NCBI GenBank assembly: GCA_903870185.1
Contig: CAIQCE010000228.1
Location: forward strand, 1-16,887
Source of the DNA: an uncultured Gammaproteobacteria bacterium
GTDB taxonomy: Bacteria; Pseudomonadota; Gammaproteobacteria; Coxiellales; Coxiellaceae
Direction of reading: 5' to 3'
Length of the DNA: 16,887 nucleotides
How positions within the stretch are numbered: position 1 is the stretch's first letter; every line of letters starts with the position of its first letter. A program made the translations under genes and the position numbers. Under the pieces are notes generated by a model. It was not told the DNA's origin. It was given only the letters and a program-made list of their open reading frames with translations, and did no database searches. Below, one piece after another: positions 1-6,320 of this stretch.

Positions 1-490
1 CAAAAGCGATCAAAGAAAAAAACGAAGTTAAAAAAGTAAAAAACAGATTAATTGTTCCGGACACGAGTTCCGAAACATCTTCAGCAATACGTTGATCAGG
101 GTTATCGATGCTCTGACTCAGTTGTAAGTTGTAATAACTTTTATCCTTGAGCCAATGATCGATTAGGTTGTGTGTATACCAACGTTGCCAGCGAATAGAC
201 AATAATCCGATTAAATAGGATTGATAGCCAAAGGAAGTTAAAATTAGAGTCGCATAAATAAAAAATAAAAGTATGGAATGAATTAAAATGGGCTTGTCGA
301 AATGCTGTAAAGCATCATAAAATTGGTTATTCCATTCATTAAGTCTAATGCTGATATAAGTTTCTAGGAGGCTGAGTGCCACGCAAAAAATCAAGATTGC
401 ATAGGCTCGGGTTTTTTCTTCAGAGCTCCAATAGGGTTTTGCTAAGCGCCAAAAATCTTTTAATGCTTTCATGTCGGTTAAAGGATCCAT
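1..490 (-). CDS. SbmA/BacA/YddA-like ABC transporter, N-terminal part (cut by window edge)
   Basis: This gene runs off the left edge, so only the first 163 codons are visible. The start is ATG at 490-488, closed upstream by an in-frame TGA about 33 nt away. The protein begins MDPLTDMKALKDFW and has hydrophobic segments at about residues 29-46, 68-97 and 146-163. These fit the membrane domain of the SbmA/BacA family. The stretch NPDQRIAEDV (about residues 130-139) is the signature loop of this family and the related ABCD/YddA exporters. SbmA and BacA import peptides and peptide antibiotics across the inner membrane; YddA-type members carry their own ATPase domain, which would lie outside the window. 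The ribosome binding site is poor, so ATG at 472 is an alternative start. A weak promoter, TGGCTA-17-TACAAT, may lie near 506-534. The family call is firm; the substrate is unknown. Confidence 0.8.
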   Translation of the reverse strand, partial: MDPLTDMKALKDFWRLAKPYWSSEEKTRAYAILIFCVALSLLETYISIRLNEWNNQFYDALQHFDKPILIHSILLFFIYATLILTSFGYQSYLIGLLSIRWQRWYTHNLIDHWLKDKSYYNLQLSQSIDNPDQRIAEDVSELVSGTINLFFTFLTSFFSLIAF

Positions 491-554
491 TTTTGAGGTG
501 GTAAGATTGTATGTTCCAACTCAGAATTTAGCCATCGAAATCTTGATTGGGTGT

Positions 555-570
555 GAGGGGGCGTTAGTCA
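555..570. repeat. Left copy of a 15-16 bp inverted repeat flanking the broken gene
   Basis: The sequence GAGGGGGCGTTAGTCA matches, on the opposite strand and with one extra G, the sequence at 1756-1771. The two copies face each other around the disrupted locus. This copy is followed by GTTGACAAGTTGC, which faintly resembles the GTTGACAAC core of the repeat at 6237-6316. The 129 nt between the transporter start (490) and position 620 hold nothing else I can support. Confidence 0.5.
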
Positions 571-619
571 GTTGACAAGTTGCTGGCTACAGCGGGCAAT
601 AGTAAATCCTAGAGTGAAA

Positions 620-1225
620 TTACCATCCAGGCCCAGAGGCCTCAGAATGAGGTGTTTGAGAAGGTGGTGTAACACCATGACTCAGATTAAAGCCTGGAGC
701 ATTAATAGGAGTAAAGCTGGCCGTTTTAGGTAGTTGAGCATTGGCAGGAGAAGGAGAGGCTGCCGCTAGAGCTGCAAAACTTGGATCACTTTTGCAGTAT
801 TTCATTTTCTCTGAATCGTAGTGGTCTTTATTTTCAAGATAATCTTCAAGGCTAATAAGCTTAAGCTGATAAGCTGATTGAGAGTTAGTGGTCACTACTA
901 GGATGCGAATATCCTTCATAGGAATAGCAGAAGAGGCAGGCTGGCAAACTACAACTTTTGGAGGAAGCCCTTGAGCTACTAACAGATGATCCTTTTCAAT
1001 TACTTTATCTCGCTCAGCCATTGGTATGACGCGCCAGTTCTCTGGCTCTCCTGCTTCTGCCATATTTTGAGCAAAGAAAGCATTAGAAACAAATTCTGTT
1101 GCTTCAGCAGAGGGTCGAAGATCTCCTCCGAGATCATAAACTTGGGTAAAAATTCCTTCTATTGTGGTACCTCCAGAATTTTCTACAGCTGATACAAAAG
1201 AATCATATCCAGGGACAGGTGGCAT
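620..1225 (-). CDS. Hypothetical protein, soluble C-terminal piece of the broken locus
   Basis: This 201-codon frame opens with ATG (MPPVPGYDSF). The frame is open for eleven codons further upstream to a TGA at 1264-1262, and those codons (SHPILANS) look like protein from the ancestral fused gene. The product has no signal peptide or membrane helix. Its last 55 residues are rich in Pro, Ser, Ala and Thr, and it ends SEASGPGW. I see no good ribosome binding site before this ATG, which favours a fragment over an independent gene. Function unknown. Confidence 0.5.
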   Translation of the reverse strand: MPPVPGYDSFVSAVENSGGTTIEGIFTQVYDLGGDLRPSAEATEFVSNAFFAQNMAEAGEPENWRVIPMAERDKVIEKDHLLVAQGLPPKVVVCQPASSAIPMKDIRILVVTTNSQSAYQLKLISLEDYLENKDHYDSEKMKYCKSDPSFAALAAASPSPANAQLPKTASFTPINAPGFNLSHGVTPPSQTPHSEASGPGW

Positions 1226-1473
1226 GGAATTCGCAAGTATAGGATGAGAGCCTTCACTAGGTCATCCATATCATGGATTTTCGGCGCGGTAGCATTCGGA
1301 TTCACTGCTACCTCTTTATCGGCACCTATAGCCAATTTTAGCTCCGCACTCGCTCTCTTTAGTCCAAAGATTGAGTAAAGAACACCTATTAAGCTAATAG
1401 CGCCTACTGTGGCGCTTACAGCCGCAAATGCCGCAACATTTGACAATAAGAGCCCAGTTATGGCCAGTATCAA
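1183..1473 (-). CDS. Middle piece of the broken membrane-protein locus
   Basis: This frame begins on TTG only because the upstream frame ends there; I see no independent start signal. It encodes a long hydrophobic segment (about residues 2-38, with runs such as AFAAVSATVGAISLIGVLY) followed by a charged stretch. After MDDLVKAL the sequence (residues about 75-96) stops looking like protein, consistent with reading past a frameshift. It is best seen as the second transmembrane part of the gene spanning 620-1655. Confidence 0.35.
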   Translation of the reverse strand: MILAITGLLLSNVAAFAAVSATVGAISLIGVLYSIFGLKRASAELKLAIGADKEVAVNPNATAPKIHDMDDLVKALILYLRIPCHLSLDMILLYQL

Positions 1474-1655
1474 AGGGGTAGGGGGGGGAAGACAAAGGTA
1501 AGTCCCACAACCAAGAGAGACAGGAGCAATAGAATGCTAATGCCTAAAATGGTGTTTAACACATTTTTTCTTTGCTTCGGGGTTAGAAATGGCTTAGTTC
1601 TTATATTCCAAAGCTTTATATCATTGGCAGGTATTGGTATTTCATTACTTCTCAT
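1470..1655 (-). CDS. N-terminal piece of the broken membrane-protein locus
   Basis: This 61-codon frame starts at ATG 1655-1653 and holds a hydrophilic, basic N-terminus (about 30 residues) and a hydrophobic helix at about residues 34-57. It ends FPPLPL-stop directly after the C8 run. A TATAAT box lies only 11 nt upstream of the start. As it stands the product would be a short single-pass membrane peptide, but the next frame continues the same architecture with a second helix, so it is probably the start of a longer protein. Confidence 0.45.
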   Translation of the reverse strand: MRSNEIPIPANDIKLWNIRTKPFLTPKQRKNVLNTILGISILLLLSLLVVGLTFVFPPLPL

Positions 1656-1665
1656 AATCTAACTG

Positions 1666-1685
1666 ATTATAATTAGTCTAGACTA
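1666..1685 (-). promoter_or_regulatory. Possible promoter and 12-bp operator-like palindrome of the broken locus
   Basis: TATAAT (minus strand, plus positions 1666-1671) lies just upstream of the ATG at 1655. The perfect palindrome TAGTCTAGACTA (1674-1685) abuts it in the -10/-35 spacer, a usual place for a repressor site. No convincing -35 box is seen, and the leader would be only a few nucleotides long, so this is tentative. Confidence 0.3.
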
Positions 1686-1709
1686 CTATTTATTGAATGC
1701 GAAAATGAA

Positions 1710-1739
1710 GAAGCAAAGGTGCCAGAAGCAAAGGTGCCA
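1710..1739. repeat. 15-bp perfect tandem duplication
   Basis: GAAGCAAAGGTGCCA occurs at 1710-1724 and again at 1725-1739. The second copy runs straight into the right half of the palindrome at 1731-1747, so half of that palindrome has been duplicated, probably by slippage. Confidence 0.85.
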
Positions 1740-1747
1740 GGCACCTT
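1731..1747. repeat. REP-like palindrome AAGGTGCCAGGCACCTT
   Basis: This is a perfect 17-bp palindrome with one central base (8-bp arms). The same core occurs at 10066-10084, with a decayed version at 13556-13570. It lies just downstream of the stop of the 979-residue protein gene (TAA at 1776-1774) and could form a hairpin in that transcript. Between it and the stop is the right copy of the CGTTAGTCA inverted repeat. Confidence 0.75.
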
Positions 1748-1755
1748 AATTGCAA

Positions 1756-1771
1756 TTGACTAACGCCCCTC
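1756..1771. repeat. Right copy of the inverted repeat flanking the broken gene
   Basis: TTGACTAACGCCCCTC is the reverse complement of 555-570 apart from one missing base. It sits within 20 nt downstream of the stop codon of the 979-residue gene. Its role is unknown; it may be part of a larger repeat unit that also includes the palindrome at 1731-1747. Confidence 0.5.
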
Positions 1772-1773
1772 TA

Positions 1774-4713
1774 TTACCTGAGAGGCGACGGCAATTCAGT
1801 TGTACGCAGATCGGATTCTGGAGCTGCACTTTGCCTTGCCCAAGTGTGCATGTAGCCACATGATGCTTTTCCAGGAAGTGATGCTTTTCCAAAAAGTGTC
1901 GCGTAGTTAATCTTGCGGCGATTTGTAGAAGCTTTAATCGAAGAGATTGATCCAAATGCAGCACTTCCTGGCATGGCAGGTGGGTGACACTTGAAATGTT
2001 GCTCATATATTCTATGTTGCAGCATCCACAGATGTTTGCGCCATTCGGTGTTGGCTTGCTCTGCGGGGTCTTTTGTCAGTGAGTGCCCTTCAGATATTTC
2101 TGCAAGATAAGCTTTAGCCTCTGCAAGCATCGCTATAATTTCTTCAACTAATGCATGATCGGGGTCATTCCAGCCACGCCAAACTTCAGGAATGCAGGCA
2201 TCAAGCTGTATTTGGTCATTATGACACGAGGCCTGATAATAAGGGTCTTCCCGGTATTTCTTGCGTTGAAGGGCTAATTTCTGTTCTCGGGTTTCAGGCA
2301 CTGCATACTCAGCTCTGAAGCGACCGACTACTGAAAGAATGACATGGATATTAAGACCCAATAGCTCCATAAACTCAATAACACTAATGGCACGTGCATT
2401 GGCGAGGAAGGGCTCTGAATCTGGTTTTAACAGGCTCAATTTGGGTGTGCGAAAACCGCGGCGACGATTTGCTACAACTTCAATAATTTCTCGTCGTCTT
2501 CGAAGCAGTGCATCAAGCCTTCCACCTACTTCCGTGGTCCACGCTTGCAAGAGATCTATGCCAGGCTGTGAAAACTGTCTCATAAAATCAGTGAAGGGCT
2601 CTATAAATTCTTGAAAAACAGGTGGCTTCATTTTTTCGGGGAGGGCTTCTAAAAATTGTGCACGAGTGGCTGTTAATAAATTTAATATGCCGGGTTGCCA
2701 AGTAGGGCGCCGTAGACTACCTCTAGCAGCTGTAAAGCTTTCACTCGGGCGCACTTCACGTTGCAAACGACTGCCTACGCCGATTTGAAAAACGGGTGTT
2801 TTATGGGGTAAACGCTTTTGTATTAGAGCCGCGAATTTTTTCTCGAGCATTAAAGCACTATAGGAAGCCGCGCCAGGGCCCAATTGCAGATAAGAATCGC
2901 TAGCAGCGGCCATAATGGCTATTAGAATTGAGGTATCTGAGTTGGCCATATAAGAATAAAACAAGGGATCTTTTAAATGTTTCTCAATAATTGTAACGAT
3001 CTTATCAAAGCCCTTTTGACTTTCAGCCAGAGGAACTACATCGGCCGATTTACGAATGACTCTTAGATCTTTGGTGCTTGTAACAATCCTATCGTTATTA
3101 ACAGGAGCGACTGTTACCACTCCTGTCCTAATTTTATAATAAAGTATTGGCCAGAAATGGTCTTCACAATTGGCAATAACCACGGTAGGCATTATAGGTT
3201 GTTTGGGCATTACAGAATTTAAGAGTGCCATAATTCGAAAATAATAAGTGGTTTCCCACTCTATGGTATCAGCCGTACTGCTTTCTTCAATAGCTTCCAT
3301 TTCTTCTGGTGTCCACGCACTATATCGTTTTGTTAGTGCATATTTTATTTTGGTGACTAGATCAGCAGAATTTAGGTCGAGACCTATTTCTCGGGTCACT
3401 GAGACTTTGGCGGCTTCAGCAACGCCTGGACCATCAACTCGACCCTGAGCTTCTGTGACCAAGTCATACTCAAATAAATTTAATAGTATTTGTGCATTTC
3501 GGTGTTCTTTAGGGTCCGTGATTTCATTTAATGCATTCCCTAAGATCTTTTTTATTTCTGGAAATTTGCAGAAAGCTTTTCGATAAGCATTGACGAGTAA
3601 GTTTTCTAATTCTGTTCGAACTTGAGATTTTGAAAGACCGTGGAGTTTGAATTTTTCGATACTCTCATCTAAAAAAGGTTTAACAGCTGTTCGGTCTTTA
3701 GCAAATAACTGTTCGATAATTTTTATTGCGGCTGGGTGAGTGGATTTATGATCCTGAATAAAAAGAGCGCCAAGCGTTTTACCGGCGCGCCAGCCAGGAC
3801 TGGATTCTTTATACATAGTTTCTAGAATATTCTCGATTGCCTGCAGCGCACTTCGAAAAAGTGGTTTTGGATTTTCTTCCGCTAAGATTCTGCGAATTTC
3901 TTTGAGGGCATACAGCATGGTTTCTTGCATCCCAATGACGGGTGCTAAGGCAACGCTTTCCGGGGGGAGATCACTGCGATCTTGGTCCGGTGTCCAATTT
4001 TTTGGTTTTTTAAGAATATTGAAGGGGTGTACGCTTAATTCTGCAGCAAGCTCAGCAACGCCATGTTGCATATTAAGAGCTGATCTTTGATTGTATCGAA
4101 TAGCATCAATATATCGGATGGGTAATTGATCGCCCATGGCATCAATTAATTCGGATGTTAGTTTATCTAATGCAGTAGTGTCGGTGAGTTCTCCTGACAT
4201 TAATTTATTGAGTAAATCATTAATGGATCCCACTATGACGAAAACGCGATAAGGGACCAGTCCAGAGGGATGAATGGTGAGAATGACATCGAGAGGGACT
4301 AAGTTTATAAAATCACTACGCTGTGGTTTTGCTTTGGGGGCTTTGTAGCCAGCTCCTATATTCATGAGGATAGCATTAGCCGCGTATAGGTGGGTCATAT
4401 CTTCATCGTCAATCATCGGGGTTGCTACAAGTCTATGTGGATCTGCTTTAGCGATCTCTAATGCCCCTTCAAATTTTGCTAAATGTCCACGTGCAATGGC
4501 ACTTTTTCGTGCTGAATTTAGTAAATAGGCTATTAATTGTTGTTTGTCTAAAGGATATAAGTCGATTAATTTTTGGGGTAGTAGACGTTTAAAGTCTGCC
4601 GGCATTGTTTCTAGTATAGGATGATGTGCCTGGATAGTAGCCTTAATGAAATTGTTACGTGCCGCTGCAGATCGGGCAATTGGAGCAAGAGTTCTTTGTA
4701 TGGTTGTTCGCAT
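1774..4713 (-). CDS. 979-residue protein with a remote archaeal-type PEP carboxylase-like region
   Basis: The start is ATG at 4713-4711 with GAGGG five bases upstream and a good promoter. Residues ~403-800 follow, in order, blocks I recall from archaeal-type PEP carboxylase (PEPcase_2 family, about 490 residues, making oxaloacetate from PEP and bicarbonate): TEAQGRVDG (~420) against WDCEGKEVD, an ILLNSVMP-type helix (~495-505), VVPLAES (559-565) against VIPLFED, NSD (591-593) against RSDPAMNYG, IGVGS with R652 (644-652) against IGMGSAPFRG, and a basic stretch before LLKP (~750-763) against RRKRKLHIGLF. The usual N-terminal STQHPDN motif and the RGG glycines are missing, so activity is doubtful. 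The first ~400 residues and the C-terminal ~180 are unassigned; no signal peptide or membrane helix is visible. It is divergent from the 4943 gene. Family assignment is from memory of the motif order and remote; a secreted effector or pseudoenzyme is possible. Confidence 0.5.
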   Translation of the reverse strand: MRTTIQRTLAPIARSAAARNNFIKATIQAHHPILETMPADFKRLLPQKLIDLYPLDKQQLIAYLLNSARKSAIARGHLAKFEGALEIAKADPHRLVATPMIDDEDMTHLYAANAILMNIGAGYKAPKAKPQRSDFINLVPLDVILTIHPSGLVPYRVFVIVGSINDLLNKLMSGELTDTTALDKLTSELIDAMGDQLPIRYIDAIRYNQRSALNMQHGVAELAAELSVHPFNILKKPKNWTPDQDRSDLPPESVALAPVIGMQETMLYALKEIRRILAEENPKPLFRSALQAIENILETMYKESSPGWRAGKTLGALFIQDHKSTHPAAIKIIEQLFAKDRTAVKPFLDESIEKFKLHGLSKSQVRTELENLLVNAYRKAFCKFPEIKKILGNALNEITDPKEHRNAQILLNLFEYDLVTEAQGRVDGPGVAEAAKVSVTREIGLDLNSADLVTKIKYALTKRYSAWTPEEMEAIEESSTADTIEWETTYYFRIMALLNSVMPKQPIMPTVVIANCEDHFWPILYYKIRTGVVTVAPVNNDRIVTSTKDLRVIRKSADVVPLAESQKGFDKIVTIIEKHLKDPLFYSYMANSDTSILIAIMAAASDSYLQLGPGAASYSALMLEKKFAALIQKRLPHKTPVFQIGVGSRLQREVRPSESFTAARGSLRRPTWQPGILNLLTATRAQFLEALPEKMKPPVFQEFIEPFTDFMRQFSQPGIDLLQAWTTEVGGRLDALLRRRREIIEVVANRRRGFRTPKLSLLKPDSEPFLANARAISVIEFMELLGLNIHVILSVVGRFRAEYAVPETREQKLALQRKKYREDPYYQASCHNDQIQLDACIPEVWRGWNDPDHALVEEIIAMLAEAKAYLAEISEGHSLTKDPAEQANTEWRKHLWMLQHRIYEQHFKCHPPAMPGSAAFGSISSIKASTNRRKINYATLFGKASLPGKASCGYMHTWARQSAAPESDLRTTELPSPLR
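1861..1896. repeat. 18-bp in-frame tandem repeat inside the 979-residue gene
   Basis: TGATGCTTTTCCAGGAAG (1861-1878) is repeated with two changes at 1879-1896. On the coding strand it gives two copies of a GKAS-containing hexapeptide (FGKASLPGKAS, about residues 941-951) near the C-terminus. Expansion or contraction would keep the frame. Confidence 0.8.
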
Positions 4714-4748
4714 GAAACCCTCTAAGGTAGGTAAATTTGAGAGCAGAA

Positions 4749-4776
4749 ATTATACAGAGTTACTTTGAGATAACAA
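4749..4776 (-). promoter_or_regulatory. Promoter of the 979-residue protein gene
   Basis: On the minus strand TTGTTA (4776-4771), a 16-nt spacer and a perfect TATAAT (4754-4749) precede the ATG at 4713, giving a leader of about 28 nt with an AGAGGG ribosome site. The divergent gene uses exactly the same hexamers and spacing. Confidence 0.65.
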
Positions 4777-4836
4777 AGGATTCTTCTTGTTCATTCTACA
4801 TATGAGCCTGAGCATCAGGTTTTCGACTCTGAGCTC

Positions 4837-4858
4837 CCATAGGGAATCCTCCCTATGG
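4837..4858. repeat. Hairpin CCATAGGGA-ATCC-TCCCTATGG between divergent promoters
   Basis: Perfect 9-bp arms (4837-4845 and 4850-4858) enclose a 4-nt loop. It lies between the two divergent promoters, so it is not a terminator for either gene. Its arms match the outer ends (CCATAGGGG / CCCCTATGG) of the inverted repeat at 6237-6316, so it may be a stripped-down relative. An operator role is also possible. Confidence 0.6.
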
Positions 4859-4873
4859 CTTAAGCCGCCTCAT

Positions 4874-4901
4874 TTGTTATTGTTCTTAAATAACCTATAA
4901 T
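4874..4901 (+). promoter_or_regulatory. Promoter of the 432-residue repeat-module protein gene
   Basis: TTGTTA (4874-4879), a 16-nt spacer and TATAAT (4896-4901) are followed by a leader of about 35 nt and AGAGAG before ATG 4943. It mirrors the promoter at 4749-4776, which suggests the two divergent genes are expressed under similar conditions. Confidence 0.65.
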
Positions 4902-4942
4902 ATTAAAGTGTTCAGTGGATTAGTTAAAAGAGAGTAATCAGC

Positions 4943-6241
4943 ATGCCAGACGCAGCAATACCAACAGGCGATGTGCCGAAAAATATCCTAGAATACATCG
5001 ATAATTATAAAAAAGCTTTGCCTGGCGAACAAGCGAAAATTAAGCGTTCTCTTAATGAGCTGTTCAATAGAGGGAAACCATTGCAAGTGGGCACAAGATC
5101 TTTCCCTGTTGCTCAGGTTTATACGCGCATCACGGGAGAGCCTTTTGTTATAGAACCGAAGGCATTAAATATAGACCCCAAGGCATTAAAAGAAGATTAT
5201 AATCTGGCGAAACAAGCTAACAACAACGAGAGAATGCATGAAATCAAGTCCAGTCTTAAAGCCCTGGTAGAAAATTACCAAGGCGCCGTTTTTCAAATGC
5301 CGGAGGGTCATCTGTATAGTCCATCTCTTGTTTACAGCTCAATTCTGGGGGAGCGTTATAATTCGACTAAAGATGAAAACTTGAAAACGTTAACGGAACT
5401 CAAGACTAGTTACGATAAAAGTAAAGAAACAGAGAAAGAAATAATAGCAGCTCTTGGTGTTCAACTTTCAAAGTTCAAAGGTATAGGTAGTGAGGACGTG
5501 GTTGGTGCCTCAACAAAAGAGGAGCTAAAAAATGAAGATACCCACGACATAAAAATAATGGGCAGTGAAGAGAAGAAAGCACGCAAAGAAGTGATAGACT
5601 TGAGGAAGAAGAGATCTGCCCAGCAGAAGTGGCGTGCTGAAATTCAATCTAAGTTGATCCAGGCGATAGGAGAAAATCCGGATGCTGAGTTTCGACCTGG
5701 GGGAAAAAACTCAAATGATCCTGCTCTAACGGGCGCTGAAGCCTATAAGTTTGTAACAGGGGAAGATTATAAACCCGAATATAGTCTTTCTCCTGTTGAA
5801 AAAAGTTCAGTGGATCTCAAGAAACAAAGGGATGAGGGTTTAGTAAACACCGTCGAGCACTCTGCTGGTGGCCAACAACCACAAGCTGAGCTACCTGTGT
5901 CTGATCCCACAGCCAGAGAGCAAAAATCGATTAAAAAGTCAGCCCCCACTCCTCAATCAATTGCAGGTAGAATAGTTAAAGCGATCACAGGACTTTTCAT
6001 TTTTTTACTAGGCCCTATCATAAAGCAGCGTGCCTCAGCCGCAGCTCAAGTTGTGGCCCCCCAGCCCAAGGTCGGGTTGCGGCCCCATCTTCTATCTCTA
6101 GCTCTAGCTCGGCTTAAGGCCCCATCGCGTCAAACTACGCCGCGTGCAAAGCTAAGCTCGCATCTTGACATCGGCAAAGGCACTGGAGGCGCCAAGGAAT
6201 CGAATATGGATTTGACTCAGCAAAAACGCCAAGGGTCATAG
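4943..6241 (+). CDS. Orphan 432-residue protein with three copies of an internal module and a C-terminal hydrophobic segment
   Basis: ATG at 4943 follows AGAGAG by about 8 nt and a clear promoter. I do not recognise the family. Three modules of about 50-55 residues are visible: about 22-70, 87-140 and 219-276. Each has a charged helix (IKRSLNEL, IKSSLKAL, IQSKLIQA), a variable loop, and a shared end: VYTRITGEPF, VYSSILGERY, AYKFVTGEDY, giving [VA]YxxxxGExY/F. A highly charged, probably coiled linker (about 145-230) separates modules 2 and 3. Residues ~340-361 form a short hydrophobic segment (GLFIFLLGPII at the core) that may insert in a membrane. The last 70 residues are basic and low-complexity, ending TQQKRQGS. 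There is no N-terminal signal peptide. The TAG stop lies inside the left arm of the 31-bp inverted repeat. The architecture would suit a secreted host-acting or scaffold protein, but that is inference. Confidence 0.8.
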   Translation: MPDAAIPTGDVPKNILEYIDNYKKALPGEQAKIKRSLNELFNRGKPLQVGTRSFPVAQVYTRITGEPFVIEPKALNIDPKALKEDYNLAKQANNNERMHEIKSSLKALVENYQGAVFQMPEGHLYSPSLVYSSILGERYNSTKDENLKTLTELKTSYDKSKETEKEIIAALGVQLSKFKGIGSEDVVGASTKEELKNEDTHDIKIMGSEEKKARKEVIDLRKKRSAQQKWRAEIQSKLIQAIGENPDAEFRPGGKNSNDPALTGAEAYKFVTGEDYKPEYSLSPVEKSSVDLKKQRDEGLVNTVEHSAGGQQPQAELPVSDPTAREQKSIKKSAPTPQSIAGRIVKAITGLFIFLLGPIIKQRASAAAQVVAPQPKVGLRPHLLSLALARLKAPSRQTTPRAKLSSHLDIGKGTGGAKESNMDLTQQKRQGS

Positions 6242-6316
6242 GGGACGTACGTAAGTTGTCAACTTACTGAAGAGTCAAAATTTGAGTAAGTTGACAACTT
6301 ACGTACGTCCCCTATG
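6237..6316. repeat. 31-bp perfect inverted repeat between convergent genes (probable bidirectional terminator)
   Basis: Arms 6237-6267 and 6286-6316 are perfect reverse complements (CATAGGGGACGTACGTAAG at the outer end) around an 18-nt loop. Each arm also contains two smaller palindromes, ACGTACGT and AAGTTGTCAACTT. It starts within the codon before the stop of the 4943 gene and ends 5 nt before the end of the converging TfoX gene. A transcript from either side would fold into a very stable stem, although no T-tract follows. The core recurs in decayed form at 8919-8952, and flank plus loop recur at 16734-16770. Confidence 0.9.
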
Positions 6317-6320
6317 GCCT

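Larger units (their letters stand above)
620..1655 (-). pseudogene. Two-helix membrane protein gene split by two frameshifts (pseudogene or phase-variable gene)
   Basis: Three minus-strand reading frames follow one another and together read like a single protein of about 345 residues. Piece 1 (1655-1470) has a basic N-terminus and one hydrophobic helix, and ends just after a run of eight C (plus-strand G run 1481-1488). Piece 2 (from 1473) opens on a TTG codon inside the same stretch and contains a second long hydrophobic segment, then a hydrophilic stretch ending MDDLVKAL. Piece 3 (620-1225) is a soluble domain with a Pro/Ser/Ala-rich tail. Adding one C to the run joins pieces 1 and 2; a second one-base change between about 1232 and 1262 joins pieces 2 and 3. 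No homopolymer marks the second site. Pseudogene is the simplest reading. Slippage or -1 frameshifting at the C run, or sequencing error, are alternatives. I do not recognise the family. Confidence 0.6.

Noticed and set aside
986..1192. Plus-strand open frame of 68 codons
   Set aside because: It lies opposite the protein-like frame at 620-1225 and has no ribosome site or recognisable motifs.
4258..4290. LTIHPSG in the 979-residue protein as the LTAHPTE motif of bacterial-type PEPC
   Set aside because: It lies about 260 residues ahead of the archaeal-type-like region, none of the other bacterial-type motifs follow it in order, and the key Thr-Glu is missing.
4807..4823. CCTGA-GCA-TCAGG followed by TTTT as a terminator
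   Set aside because: The stem is only 5 bp and no gene ends upstream of it on the plus strand; it lies between divergent promoters.
6237..6316. CRISPR or tandem-array origin for the repeats
   Set aside because: The repeats are dispersed single elements with no regularly spaced direct copies or cas-like genes.
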